A stretch of 45,428 nt of DNA from an uncultured Acetatifactor sp. (GTDB lineage: Bacteria; Bacillota; Clostridia; Lachnospirales; Lachnospiraceae). Every line of letters begins with the position of its first letter. Positions within the stretch are counted from its first letter, which is position 1. The stretch covers positions 4,031 through 49,458 of the forward strand of contig CAJTZD010000030.1 of NCBI GenBank assembly GCA_910584235.1, in the 5' to 3' direction. The translations under genes and the position numbers were made by a program. Positions 1 to 7,950 of this stretch are shown piece by piece. Below the pieces are notes generated by a model that searched no databases, had not been told where the DNA came from, and was given only the letters and a program-made list of their open reading frames with translations.

Positions 1-124
1 CTGTATCCGGGTTCTCCGCCTCTGCCTCTCCATTTGTCTCCGGCTCAGCGGCTTCCGATGAATCTTTGCCTGTATCCGGGTTCTCCGCCTCTGCCTCTCC
101 ATTTGTCTCCGGCTCAGCGGCTTC
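1..124. repeat. 69-bp tandem repeat inside the acidic repeat protein
   Basis: Positions 1-55 are identical to 70-124, a period of 69 bp or 23 codons, so the reading frame is kept. The array may continue beyond the left edge. Such in-frame units expand and contract by slippage or recombination and would change the length of the encoded spacer. Confidence 0.85.
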
Positions 125-475
125 TGTTTCCTCTTCGCCCGCTGCAGAAGACTCTGTTGTCGTCTCCTCCGTTGCCGCCGGTTCACCGGCTGCCGTTGTT
201 TCTTCACCTGCCGTGGGAGATTCCGCTGTTGTCTCCCCATTCTCCACTGGCTTTTCAACGTCCGATGCGGTTTCGCTTGTCATTGGACGTTTCTCCCCTG
301 TCGCGTCTGTCTCCTCTCCCGCCACAGAATTTTCTGCCGTTCCCGCCGTCTTTGCCGCTTCGCTGGTCCATGCTTCGCCGGCCGCTCCCGATTCCGCCCT
401 GACTATGGGCTGTCCCACACAGTCAAGCACCAGAAAAGCGGCCAGTAAAACCGCGGCCGTTCTCATCTTCCTCAT
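1..475 (-). CDS. Secreted low-complexity repeat protein (N-terminal part, runs off the window)
   Basis: Open frame from an ATG at 475 to the left edge with no stop, about 158 codons visible. The start follows a GGAGAG ribosome site. Residues 1-27 form a signal peptide (MRKMRT, then a run of Ala/Val/Leu/Phe, ending near VRA-ES). The rest is almost entirely Glu, Ala, Thr, Ser, Gly and Pro with recurring AGEE and ETT words. Near the window edge a 23-residue unit rich in AEPETNGEAEAENPDTG is repeated, matching a 69-bp tandem DNA repeat. This composition is typical of extended, acidic spacer or stalk regions in surface proteins. No folded domain is visible, so any function would lie in the missing C-terminus. 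The preceding leader has an isolated TTGACA. Confidence 0.75.
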   Translation of the reverse strand, partial: MRKMRTAAVLLAAFLVLDCVGQPIVRAESGAAGEAWTSEAAKTAGTAENSVAGEETDATGEKRPMTSETASDVEKPVENGETTAESPTAGEETTAAGEPAATEETTTESSAAGEEETEAAEPETNGEAEAENPDTGKDSSEAAEPETNGEAEAENPDT

Positions 476-568
476 GTTCTCTCCTCTCTCTTTTTCCTGC
501 CCCCAGCAGGATATTTTCCCCTCTGTCCACCGGTTTTTCATCTGCGGGAAACCGGCTTTCCGAGTTAT

Positions 569-598
569 GGTAATTTTACCCCCCGGGTATCTTGTCAA
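569..598 (-). promoter_or_regulatory. Possible promoter or operator of the repeat-protein gene
   Basis: On the minus strand there is a perfect TTGACA (593-598). Downstream lies a palindrome GGTAA-AA-TTACC (569-580) containing TAAAAT. The spacing between TTGACA and TAAAAT is only 14 bp, too short for a normal sigma-A promoter, so either the -10 lies elsewhere or the palindrome is an operator. Low confidence. Confidence 0.3.
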
Positions 599-692
599 GT
601 TTTTTCGCAGAAATTGATTTGAGGTCAGTTCAAAACCCTTATTTTATTCGTACATAATCCCCGTTTCCATTCCTATTCCTCTCTCTCTCTTG

Positions 693-851
693 TTACCAGT
701 CTGTGATCCGGTCTGCCTTGCGGATAATCTGCCTATAATTATCTCTGGTCCGATCATTCTCCGCCAGAACCGGCTCCACTGCACGGTATTTCCTGCTGTG
801 TTCTACTCTGGCATTTTCGTCCACACCGATATACAATTCCGCCGCTTCCAT
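693..851 (-). CDS. Small hypothetical protein, 52 aa
   Basis: ATG at 851 follows a well-placed GGAGG (6-nt gap) and opens a 52-codon frame ending in TAA. The product begins MEAAELYIGVDENARVEHS and ends RKADRITDW. It is hydrophilic and charged, with no signal peptide, membrane segment or cysteine pair. It lies 64 bp after the GH106-like gene on the same strand with no obvious terminator between, so it may be the last cistron of that operon. I do not recognise a family. The good ribosome site is the main support; it could also be the surviving end of a decayed gene. Confidence 0.45.
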   Translation of the reverse strand: MEAAELYIGVDENARVEHSRKYRAVEPVLAENDRTRDNYRQIIRKADRITDW

Positions 852-915
852 TCTATACCTCCGCTATCCCTGCATAATTGCGTCACTGCGCAAAGCCAAG
901 GGTACTGACAGTATT

Positions 916-3900
916 TCAGGGCTCCCTGTCTCTACAAATCACTTGCGGTGCCGTCAGGATTCCCATGGGTTTCACCTGATAGGTATCTGTCCAGGCTGTT
1001 CCTTCCGTTCTCCAGGAATTCTGTCCCAGCCAGACAATATCATCCCCCATCAAATGCAATTGGCCGAATCCGTTATGTCGGTTACCAAGGCAGGTGATCT
1101 CCAATATATTCCCCTGTTCTTTCAGTCCTTTCAGTTTGCAGGCATACGGCAAAAAAGCCAGCATCTGCTCTTCCCCTTCGCTTACCGCCGCCTTGACGGC
1201 AGCTCCCGAATAATAAGGGACCTGCAGAATCTCATCCTTTCTTTCCTCTCCCTGCTTTCTGTCAGGAAGCTCCACCAGATATGTCATGTTGCCGGTATAA
1301 AACGGGAACCCCTGCCTGGTATAATCTCCCCAGAATAATCTCTCAGGTTTTGGATATAGGAAAGAATGTGCTCCCTGCAGCTCTACTCCGAACTCTCCCA
1401 GGAGATACATCCATTCCAGATTCGTGCAGTCGCCATATTCCACGGTCAAACACAATACATTCTCTCCTTTTAAAATCTTCGGAAGCCGGACAACCCCGAT
1501 TGCCGGATCCACATAATATCCTTCCCGCCTCATATCCACTGCCCTGCCATTTAAAGTACATGTACAGTGCTCCGCCTCCTCTAAAGCCAGACAGCAGTTC
1601 AAAAGCTCGGCAGTGGAATAAATTCTTGTCCTCAAATATAGAATATGATTCCGAACTTCATCTCCGATTCTGATATATGGCTGCGCAAGCGCCTCGCATC
1701 TAAGCGGCAGTCCAAGCTCCTCCCGCAGCCGGTTATCCAGCTTTAGCATTTCGCAGGAAGCCTGATACCCTTTCCCGTCCAAAGAATATTCAAAGGTATC
1801 CAAAAGCAGAACATTAGGCTCGCTCATCCGATATTCTGAAGGTTCCGGTAAAGTATATCTCTGCTCCTCTTTTTGCGTATCCCACATCTTACCGGATAAT
1901 TGGGGGGACTTCACACAAGGAAAAGCACCCTTATCCGCTTGGCCTGATACCGACTTTAAACCAAGCAACAGGCTGTCGTCCCCATACATTCCACACTGGA
2001 TTACCGTGTGCTGTCCCTGATAACACACCTCCCATTTACAGACCTCTCCGCTCAGAGTGTCATACTTTTCCACCTCCCATATTCCTCTGATCCGAATCTC
2101 CAGTTCCTGGGGCATATGCAATGCTCTTCTGTGCCATATTCCCCCACTCTGTCTCCCTTCCATCCCCCTGTATGCCTGGGCGACAAACAGCCAGCGGCAG
2201 TCTTCTTCCTGGCGCATCTGGTACAGCAGATTACCGGCACGCCTCACGCCCTGTTCCCAAAATTCCACTTCACGCAAGCTATCCAGCTCATCCAAAAGAG
2301 CCTGTGCTGACAGCGAAATCCATTTACTCTTGTGGAGCAGCCGTTCCAACAGCACGTTTTCCCGGCAATCCACATATTGCGGCATTTCACCCGCAAAAAG
2401 GACCAAACCGCCAAAAGCCGCGAAGCGCAGCAGCTTCTCCACAGTGTTTTTTCTAAGATTGATGCAGCTGGGAACCACTACCGCCTCGTACCCCATATCT
2501 TTGCAGCAAAAAACTGCCCCATCCTGAGCCTCTCCCTCTTTTGCCAGTAAAGATTCCGCAACATAGTCAAAATCAATGCCGCCTGTCAGAAGCCATCTCG
2601 TCACGTTTTCGAAGTCTTCTTCTAACTGTTTCTTCTTTTCTTCTGACCGGATCCCTGCGCTTTGCAGCAGCCAGAAAGACTCCACGGTATGCAGCACGGC
2701 CACATGGACTACCGGCTTCCCTCTTGTCAGGCAATAATTCACCCTGGCAAAATGGTCTTCAATGCAGGAAAAGTCTTCATACCAGGGCGACTGCCATCCA
2801 ATAGCCGCAGGATAATCCCTCTTCGCCTCTCCGTTCATGGATGCCCAAGCCAGGTGCGGTACCCTGACATTGATTCCAAGTGCAGCCTGCCAATCTCCCG
2901 CCAGCTTATATCCCTCAAAATCAAAGTCCCATTGGGTGACTCCATACAACTCGCTTAATACGCCCTCTTTCGCATACTGATGCGCTACACTGGCAGCCTG
3001 TTTTACCGCCATAAATTCCCTGTTGTCGCACAAATTGTCAATCCCCGGCACCTGAAATTCCTTATAGCAGCGCATAGCTTCCCCAACGGCGCAGGCCTGT
3101 CCCCGCAGGCTGTCCTCACTCAGCAGATGTCCCGTTGAAAGCAGATGATGTTCTTCACACCAGTCCCCGATCTGTTTACAATAAGCTTCCGTAAACATCC
3201 GGCAAAGCGTTTCATAGTAATAATATCTCTCCGGGCATGCTCTTTCTTCTCTGCGATTCCATACCAGGCAGGGAACCGCCTGAAAGAAGTCCATGCCGCT
3301 TATCTCTCTGAACCGCTCCGGCAGCGCCTCCGTATAAGGCAGCCAAACCTCTTGAACGGATTCAGCTCGTCCAGGAAGCCTTAAACCATTAATGTGTGGC
3401 TCATCTGTAAAAATAGCCGGTACCGATCCGCCAAAATCCTCCTGCAGCACCTTAGCATAACGCTCATGCGTCTTCTCTATAAACGACCCCACCGCTTCCG
3501 CTTTCAGCGTATCCACATAGGTCTGGTTATTACACCAGGGGGATTCCTCTGCAAGTTCCAGATAAAGACAGTACCTAATCCCTTCCGCCTTTTCCTCAGG
3601 AGAGATAACGGATGCTTTTTTCAGAAAGCCCTCTTCTAAAACCACATCATAGGCTCTCAGGAAACACCCTTTGACTTTATGGTTTTTCTCCTGCTCCTTT
3701 TGAAATATGTCCGGTGAATCCAGCATTTTGACATCACTGTGAACTGTCAGCTTCAGCCACCTGGCCCTGTAACTCACATTTTTCGTTACTTCGCCTCCCG
3801 CAATTCCGGAAGAGTATCTATCCTCGTCATAAAGCCAGCACAGCATCCCGTTTTCTTTGGCTTTCTCGTTGCAGAACCTTACCAACTCCAAAAAATCATT

Positions 3901-4104
3901 ACTCATGTACTGATTTTGCAATCCCACTCTTACATGGACGTGGAAGCCGCCCATACCCATTTTTTTAAATTGCAAAATCTGTTCTTCTATCATTTCCTTT
4001 GTAATCCATGTATTCCACGACCAGAAAGGCGCTCCTCTGTAACACGCGCCCGGATTGCGAAAGGTCTCAATGGAAAAAGGTTTTTTTGACTGTTCAAACA
4101 GCAT
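916..4104 (-). CDS. Large glycoside hydrolase, GH106-like (alpha-L-rhamnosidase type)
   Basis: The 1062-residue product starts MLFEQSKKPFSIETFRNPG and has, near residues 25-65, the pattern RGAPFWSWN ... GMGGFHVHVRVGL, then LYDEDRYSSGIAGG. These are the recognisable N-terminal blocks of the GH106-like group of large rhamnosidase-related proteins, whose TIM barrel is followed by beta-sandwich domains. Length is normal for the group. There is no signal peptide, so the enzyme is probably cytoplasmic and acts on imported oligosaccharides. It starts 16 bp after the second permease gene and is clearly the last large cistron of the transporter operon. The family is confident only at superfamily level; rhamnosidase activity is inferred from family and from the pectinase-rich context. 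Confidence 0.75.
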   Translation of the reverse strand: MLFEQSKKPFSIETFRNPGACYRGAPFWSWNTWITKEMIEEQILQFKKMGMGGFHVHVRVGLQNQYMSNDFLELVRFCNEKAKENGMLCWLYDEDRYSSGIAGGEVTKNVSYRARWLKLTVHSDVKMLDSPDIFQKEQEKNHKVKGCFLRAYDVVLEEGFLKKASVISPEEKAEGIRYCLYLELAEESPWCNNQTYVDTLKAEAVGSFIEKTHERYAKVLQEDFGGSVPAIFTDEPHINGLRLPGRAESVQEVWLPYTEALPERFREISGMDFFQAVPCLVWNRREERACPERYYYYETLCRMFTEAYCKQIGDWCEEHHLLSTGHLLSEDSLRGQACAVGEAMRCYKEFQVPGIDNLCDNREFMAVKQAASVAHQYAKEGVLSELYGVTQWDFDFEGYKLAGDWQAALGINVRVPHLAWASMNGEAKRDYPAAIGWQSPWYEDFSCIEDHFARVNYCLTRGKPVVHVAVLHTVESFWLLQSAGIRSEEKKKQLEEDFENVTRWLLTGGIDFDYVAESLLAKEGEAQDGAVFCCKDMGYEAVVVPSCINLRKNTVEKLLRFAAFGGLVLFAGEMPQYVDCRENVLLERLLHKSKWISLSAQALLDELDSLREVEFWEQGVRRAGNLLYQMRQEEDCRWLFVAQAYRGMEGRQSGGIWHRRALHMPQELEIRIRGIWEVEKYDTLSGEVCKWEVCYQGQHTVIQCGMYGDDSLLLGLKSVSGQADKGAFPCVKSPQLSGKMWDTQKEEQRYTLPEPSEYRMSEPNVLLLDTFEYSLDGKGYQASCEMLKLDNRLREELGLPLRCEALAQPYIRIGDEVRNHILYLRTRIYSTAELLNCCLALEEAEHCTCTLNGRAVDMRREGYYVDPAIGVVRLPKILKGENVLCLTVEYGDCTNLEWMYLLGEFGVELQGAHSFLYPKPERLFWGDYTRQGFPFYTGNMTYLVELPDRKQGEERKDEILQVPYYSGAAVKAAVSEGEEQMLAFLPYACKLKGLKEQGNILEITCLGNRHNGFGQLHLMGDDIVWLGQNSWRTEGTAWTDTYQVKPMGILTAPQVICRDREP

Positions 4105-4120
4105 GGCTGCTCCTTTCTTT

Positions 4121-5014
4121 TTATCCTTTCACGCTTCCTACCGTCAGGCCTGTGGTAAAATATTTCTGCAAAAACGGATAGATCAGCATTAAGGGGATAA
4201 TAGAGATAAAAATCTGTGCTGCTTTCATATTGGTATCATTCACATCTATCATGGACATAATTGCCTTTAAATCTCCCGTCAGCAGCGCTTCCGTATTGGA
4301 CGTCACCAAAGTCTGCAGGTAGGATTGAAGCGGATAATTCTGAGTGTGGTTAGAGTAAATCAAGCCGTCAAACCAGGCGTTCCAATGGCCTACAAGGCTG
4401 AAAAGCGTTACAGTCGCAAGGGAGGGTTTTGACAGCGGCAGATAAATTTTTGTCAGTATCCGCACCTGATTTGCCCCGTCCAGCCTGGCTGATTCTTCCA
4501 GTTCCTCCGGGATCCCCCTAAAGAAATTCATCAGAACAATACAGGAAAAAATAGGTACCGCCCCCGGCAGGATCATTGCCCATACTGTATCAATCAGCCC
4601 TGTCTTCGCCACGATAAAATATGTAGGCATCATGCCGCCGTTAAACAGCATGACCACAAGCATATATGCAACATAGTATTTTCTCGCCGGAAATACGTTT
4701 TCCGGTTTTGACAGCGGGTATCCTACCAGCACAATCATAATCAGATTTATGGGAACCCCCAGCAATACCCGCTTCAGGCTTACCCAGGCTGCCCTCCAGA
4801 ATTCTCCGCTGTTCAGTACATAGGCATATGCTTTCGCCGTAAACTCTGCCGGCCACAGTCCCACCCGGTTTTCAATGATAGCCTGAGAGGAACTGAAAGA
4901 AGTCGCCAGCAGATTGAGAATCGGAACAACGCAGCTGACTGTCACCAGCGCTACCGCAAAATAGATCAGAGCCAGAGAAAGAATCCTCGTTTTACTTCGC
5001 TTTGTCTTCTTCAT
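4121..5014 (-). CDS. Carbohydrate ABC transporter permease, LplC/YtcP type
   Basis: A 297-residue inner-membrane subunit with six predicted helices. Around residues 185-210 it carries the EAA loop (EELEESARLDGANQ ... IYLPLSKP) that contacts the ATPase, and it ends FTTGLTVGSVKG as usual for the LplC group. The start at 5014 (MKKTKRSK) is preferred over an upstream in-frame ATG at 5032, because GGGGGTG lies just before it and the upstream start would overlap the preceding gene. It forms the membrane channel with the neighbouring permease. No ATPase gene is present nearby; transporters of this class commonly share one encoded elsewhere. Confidence 0.93.
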   Translation of the reverse strand: MKKTKRSKTRILSLALIYFAVALVTVSCVVPILNLLATSFSSSQAIIENRVGLWPAEFTAKAYAYVLNSGEFWRAAWVSLKRVLLGVPINLIMIVLVGYPLSKPENVFPARKYYVAYMLVVMLFNGGMMPTYFIVAKTGLIDTVWAMILPGAVPIFSCIVLMNFFRGIPEELEESARLDGANQVRILTKIYLPLSKPSLATVTLFSLVGHWNAWFDGLIYSNHTQNYPLQSYLQTLVTSNTEALLTGDLKAIMSMIDVNDTNMKAAQIFISIIPLMLIYPFLQKYFTTGLTVGSVKG

Positions 5015-5025
5015 TCTGTCACCCC

Positions 5026-5979
5026 CTACCATACTCTGTATCCGGCATATTTATCAGCAAGCTTATATCCCAACAGTACAAGGATACAGGACACGATGGA
5101 TTTCATCAACCCCACTGCCGCGGAAAGCGAATATTGTTTATTGACCAGTCCCAGACGGTATACCAGCGTGTCTATGATATCGCCTGACTGATACACTGCA
5201 GGGCTGTACAGATTAAAAATCTGGTCAAATCCGGCGTTCAGCACACTTCCAATGGATAATATGGTCATCAGGGCTATAAACGGCGCGATGCCCGGGAGGG
5301 TGATATGGATGGTCTGTTTCCATCTGCCTGCGCCGTCCACAGAAGCAGCCTCGTACAACGTTGGGTCTATCCCCGTCAATGCTGCCAGGTATACAATAGA
5401 GTTGTAGCCAAAGTTTTTCCAGATGTCACTGACAATCATGGTTTGGCGGAATGTTTCATTTGTGCCTAAAAAATACACCGGTTCTTTCACAATCCCCAAA
5501 TTCATTAATATCGTATTCAAAAATCCCACAGAAGACGCGGTACTTCCCGGAGACAAAAATTTAATCAGAATTCCGGCCAGTATGACCCAGGACAAAAAAT
5601 AAGGCAGATAGGTAATCGTCTGTACCGCCCGCTTAAACCACTTAATGCGGATTTCGTTCAGCATCAATGCGAATACAATGGCCATAACCAAATTTCCCGC
5701 TATTTTATAGACCGCAATAATCAGAGTATTCACCAGTGCAGGCATTGTATCCGGAAGCGCTGCCAGCCTCCGAAAGTTTTTCAATCCCACAAAATCCGAA
5801 CCTGTAAATCCCCTGCCAGGCTGGTAATTTTGAAAAGCCATGAGAATACCTGCGGGAATCGGCAGAATACTATAAATGAACAGAAGAACAACCGGCAGAA
5901 ACAGCATTAAGTGGAACAACATGGTATCCCTGCCTCGGTTTTTACACTTTTTTTCCGCTTTATGCGCTATTTTTTTCAT
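5026..5979 (-). CDS. Carbohydrate ABC transporter permease, LplB/YtcP-partner type
   Basis: The 317-residue membrane protein begins with a basic cytoplasmic tail, then FHLMLFLPVVLLFIYSILP as the first helix. The EAA loop is visible near residue 220 (LYEAASVDGAGRWKQTIHITLPG). It ends KLADKYAGYRVW, the typical end of LplB-like proteins. GGAGG precedes the ATG. It is the second gene after the binding-protein gene and lies 11 bp before the LplC-type permease. Together they should import a di- or oligosaccharide, plausibly a pectin fragment given the downstream GH106-like enzyme. Confidence 0.94.
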   Translation of the reverse strand: MKKIAHKAEKKCKNRGRDTMLFHLMLFLPVVLLFIYSILPIPAGILMAFQNYQPGRGFTGSDFVGLKNFRRLAALPDTMPALVNTLIIAVYKIAGNLVMAIVFALMLNEIRIKWFKRAVQTITYLPYFLSWVILAGILIKFLSPGSTASSVGFLNTILMNLGIVKEPVYFLGTNETFRQTMIVSDIWKNFGYNSIVYLAALTGIDPTLYEAASVDGAGRWKQTIHITLPGIAPFIALMTILSIGSVLNAGFDQIFNLYSPAVYQSGDIIDTLVYRLGLVNKQYSLSAAVGLMKSIVSCILVLLGYKLADKYAGYRVW

Positions 5980-5997
5980 TCATTTCCTCCAACAGCA

Positions 5998-6036
5998 AGA
6001 GGTAATGAAAAAATCTTCTTTTCTTTCATTACCTCT
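5998..6036 (-). other. Intercistronic hairpin between binding-protein and permease genes
   Basis: A perfect 13-bp inverted repeat, AGAGGTAATGAAA (5998-6010) and its complement (6024-6036), with a 13-nt loop. It lies after the binding-protein stop codon and just upstream of the permease ribosome site GGAGG, which stays outside the stem. No U-tract follows on the minus strand, so this is unlikely to be a full terminator. Such stems commonly protect the upstream mRNA and give more binding protein than permease; that role is inferred. Confidence 0.7.
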
Positions 6037-6085
6037 CCTCTGACTACTCATTTCACATCATATTTATTCTGTCTTCAAAGCCCGC

Positions 6086-7858
6086 TTAATTGCTGTCCGC
6101 CCATGCCTGTGCGTCCGCAATCACGTCTTCCCCGCCCAGCGCATACCATGTCTCCAGGAAGTCGTCATAGCTGTCCACCGGATCTCCGGTGATAATCTTC
6201 ACTATGGTCTCTACGGTAAGCTTCTTTAAAGTCTCTTCGTTTTCCGCCATGGCATCCGTAGGAAGAGAGTTATAGGCTGAGGGCTTGAAAGCACCCTTGG
6301 CAATCATATCATCAATTAAGGCATAGGCGCCCTCCGGATCCCCGAATACGGTATAGAGCGCAATGCCGGCCGAGAAAGCCGCATCCTCCGGGTCAAAGTC
6401 TCCCGAATTATACATATCCAGGAACGCTTTCATATTCGTGTAGTCGCCCATCTGCTCTGCATTCAGTTCACTGGTATCCCCGCTCTGCAGTGCGGCGGAT
6501 TCCTTTCTGTAATTGTCCAAATTCTTTAAAGGAGCCAGCGTTCCGGTGAGGGCAGGCTTCCAACCGCTGTATTGACCGGGGGCTCCATAAAATCTGATAA
6601 ATTCTTCCTCACTTTCAGGATAACAGAGTTTCTGGACACTGAGATTCAACAGCTTAATCAGAACCTCCGGCTTCTCACACTTACTGCTGACGCAGAACAC
6701 GCTTTCCAGAGACGATGTCAGGAACACATCCGTCTGCTCCTGTCCTGCTCCGGTGGGAATCGGCGCCGCTATCATATGGGCTTTCGGATCAGATTTAATT
6801 GCGTTGCCCGCAGGCACCATGGCTGCCCACATCGGCCCAAACCATATGCCACATCTTCCCGCCCCGGTTTCCTCAAACATGCTGTTTGCATTCATAGTGG
6901 TAAAAGTCTTTGGCAGGGAGCCGTCCGCATACATATCCTGAAGCAATTGAAGCCCTGCTTTCATCCCTTCCGCATTGCTCCCTCCCCAGGTTACCTTTCC
7001 GTCTTCTCCCTCGACGAATGCCATCCCGTCCGTTCCGGGATAGGCATTGTAGGCTGCAAAAATAGCGCTGGCGTCTCCTCCGCCATTTGTCAGGATATCT
7101 GTACCATTCAAGGCTAAGCCATATGTATCGTTTACTCCATTCTGGTCGGGATCATCATAGGTAAATGCATGGGCTACGGCTTTTAAATCCTCCATTGTTT
7201 CCGGAATCTCCAGGTTCAGATTCTCCAGCCAGTCTGCCCTGATCCACATAACAGGAACCGAGTCATAGCTGTTGCTCATCTTGGGAACCCCATACAGTCT
7301 TCCATTCACCATGCAGTTCTGCATGGACAGCCCGCCGTCCGCGTTTACATATTCTTTCAGCTGGTCGCTGGCATATTCCTCGTACACGTCCGTAATGTCC
7401 GCGATTACATCCGTCTGCGCATAATTAATAAAATCACTGGGAGATGCCTGCGTAACATCGGGATAATTACCGGACATGATGGCCGCAGACATCTTTGCAT
7501 CTCCCTGGCTGGAATCTACATCATATAGTATTTCCGGCATAATATTGTGTTCCCGGTACAGATTCATCCACTGATTATTCTCGGAAGACTCCCCTTCCAC
7601 GAATTTGAAATCGGATCCCCAGGAAAATCCCACTTTAATGGTGAAAGGTTCACTGAAGCCATAGAGATCTTTCTCTTCCTGCGCCGCTGCATCCGTTTCC
7701 CCATCTGCGTTATCATATAAATCCGCAGATTGTTCTGCATCGGTTGCCCCGCTTTCGCCAGAGTTGTCCGCCGGGCTCTCCTCCGCGGCCTTATTCCCGC
7801 AGGCCGCCGCTCCGCAGGCCATAGCTGCCGTCAATAATAATGCTATTATTTTTTTCAT
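6086..7858 (-). CDS. Sugar-binding lipoprotein of the ABC transporter (LplA-like)
   Basis: A 590-residue extracellular solute-binding protein. It starts MKKIIALLLTAAMACGAAAC, a lipoprotein signal with cysteine at position 20 as probable lipid-attached residue, followed by an acidic Ser/Asp/Glu linker (residues 21-60). The mature part has the family 1 binding-protein pattern (GVPKMSNSYDSVPVMWIRADWLENL; TYDDPDQNGVNDTYGLALN), and the DPDQNG segment looks like a calcium-binding loop seen in LplA-type proteins. AAAGGAG precedes the ATG. It has its own promoter just upstream and is the first gene of the uptake operon. Ligand is unknown; context suggests a pectin-derived oligosaccharide. Confidence 0.93.
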   Translation of the reverse strand: MKKIIALLLTAAMACGAAACGNKAAEESPADNSGESGATDAEQSADLYDNADGETDAAAQEEKDLYGFSEPFTIKVGFSWGSDFKFVEGESSENNQWMNLYREHNIMPEILYDVDSSQGDAKMSAAIMSGNYPDVTQASPSDFINYAQTDVIADITDVYEEYASDQLKEYVNADGGLSMQNCMVNGRLYGVPKMSNSYDSVPVMWIRADWLENLNLEIPETMEDLKAVAHAFTYDDPDQNGVNDTYGLALNGTDILTNGGGDASAIFAAYNAYPGTDGMAFVEGEDGKVTWGGSNAEGMKAGLQLLQDMYADGSLPKTFTTMNANSMFEETGAGRCGIWFGPMWAAMVPAGNAIKSDPKAHMIAAPIPTGAGQEQTDVFLTSSLESVFCVSSKCEKPEVLIKLLNLSVQKLCYPESEEEFIRFYGAPGQYSGWKPALTGTLAPLKNLDNYRKESAALQSGDTSELNAEQMGDYTNMKAFLDMYNSGDFDPEDAAFSAGIALYTVFGDPEGAYALIDDMIAKGAFKPSAYNSLPTDAMAENEETLKKLTVETIVKIITGDPVDSYDDFLETWYALGGEDVIADAQAWADSN

Positions 7859-7886
7859 AGCTTTTCTCCTTTCTTTTGATAAATAT

Positions 7887-7916
7887 ATTATAAATCAGAG
7901 CAAAATCTCATCTCAA
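7887..7916 (-). promoter_or_regulatory. Promoter of the transporter operon
   Basis: On the minus strand TTGAGA (7911-7916), an 18-bp spacer and TATAAT (7887-7892) precede the binding-protein gene by about 30 bp. It lies between the response-regulator and binding-protein genes, so the uptake operon can be controlled separately by that regulator. Confidence 0.6.
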
Positions 7917-7950
7917 TCCGCATGTTTTTACTTTAGAAACATTCTTTTAC

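Noticed and set aside
690..908. Plus-strand 72-codon frame in the left intergenic region
   Set aside because: It lies antisense to the 52-codon minus-strand ORF, which has a much better ribosome site.
5998..6036. Stem after the binding-protein gene as an intrinsic terminator
   Set aside because: No U-run follows on the transcribed strand and the operon clearly continues.
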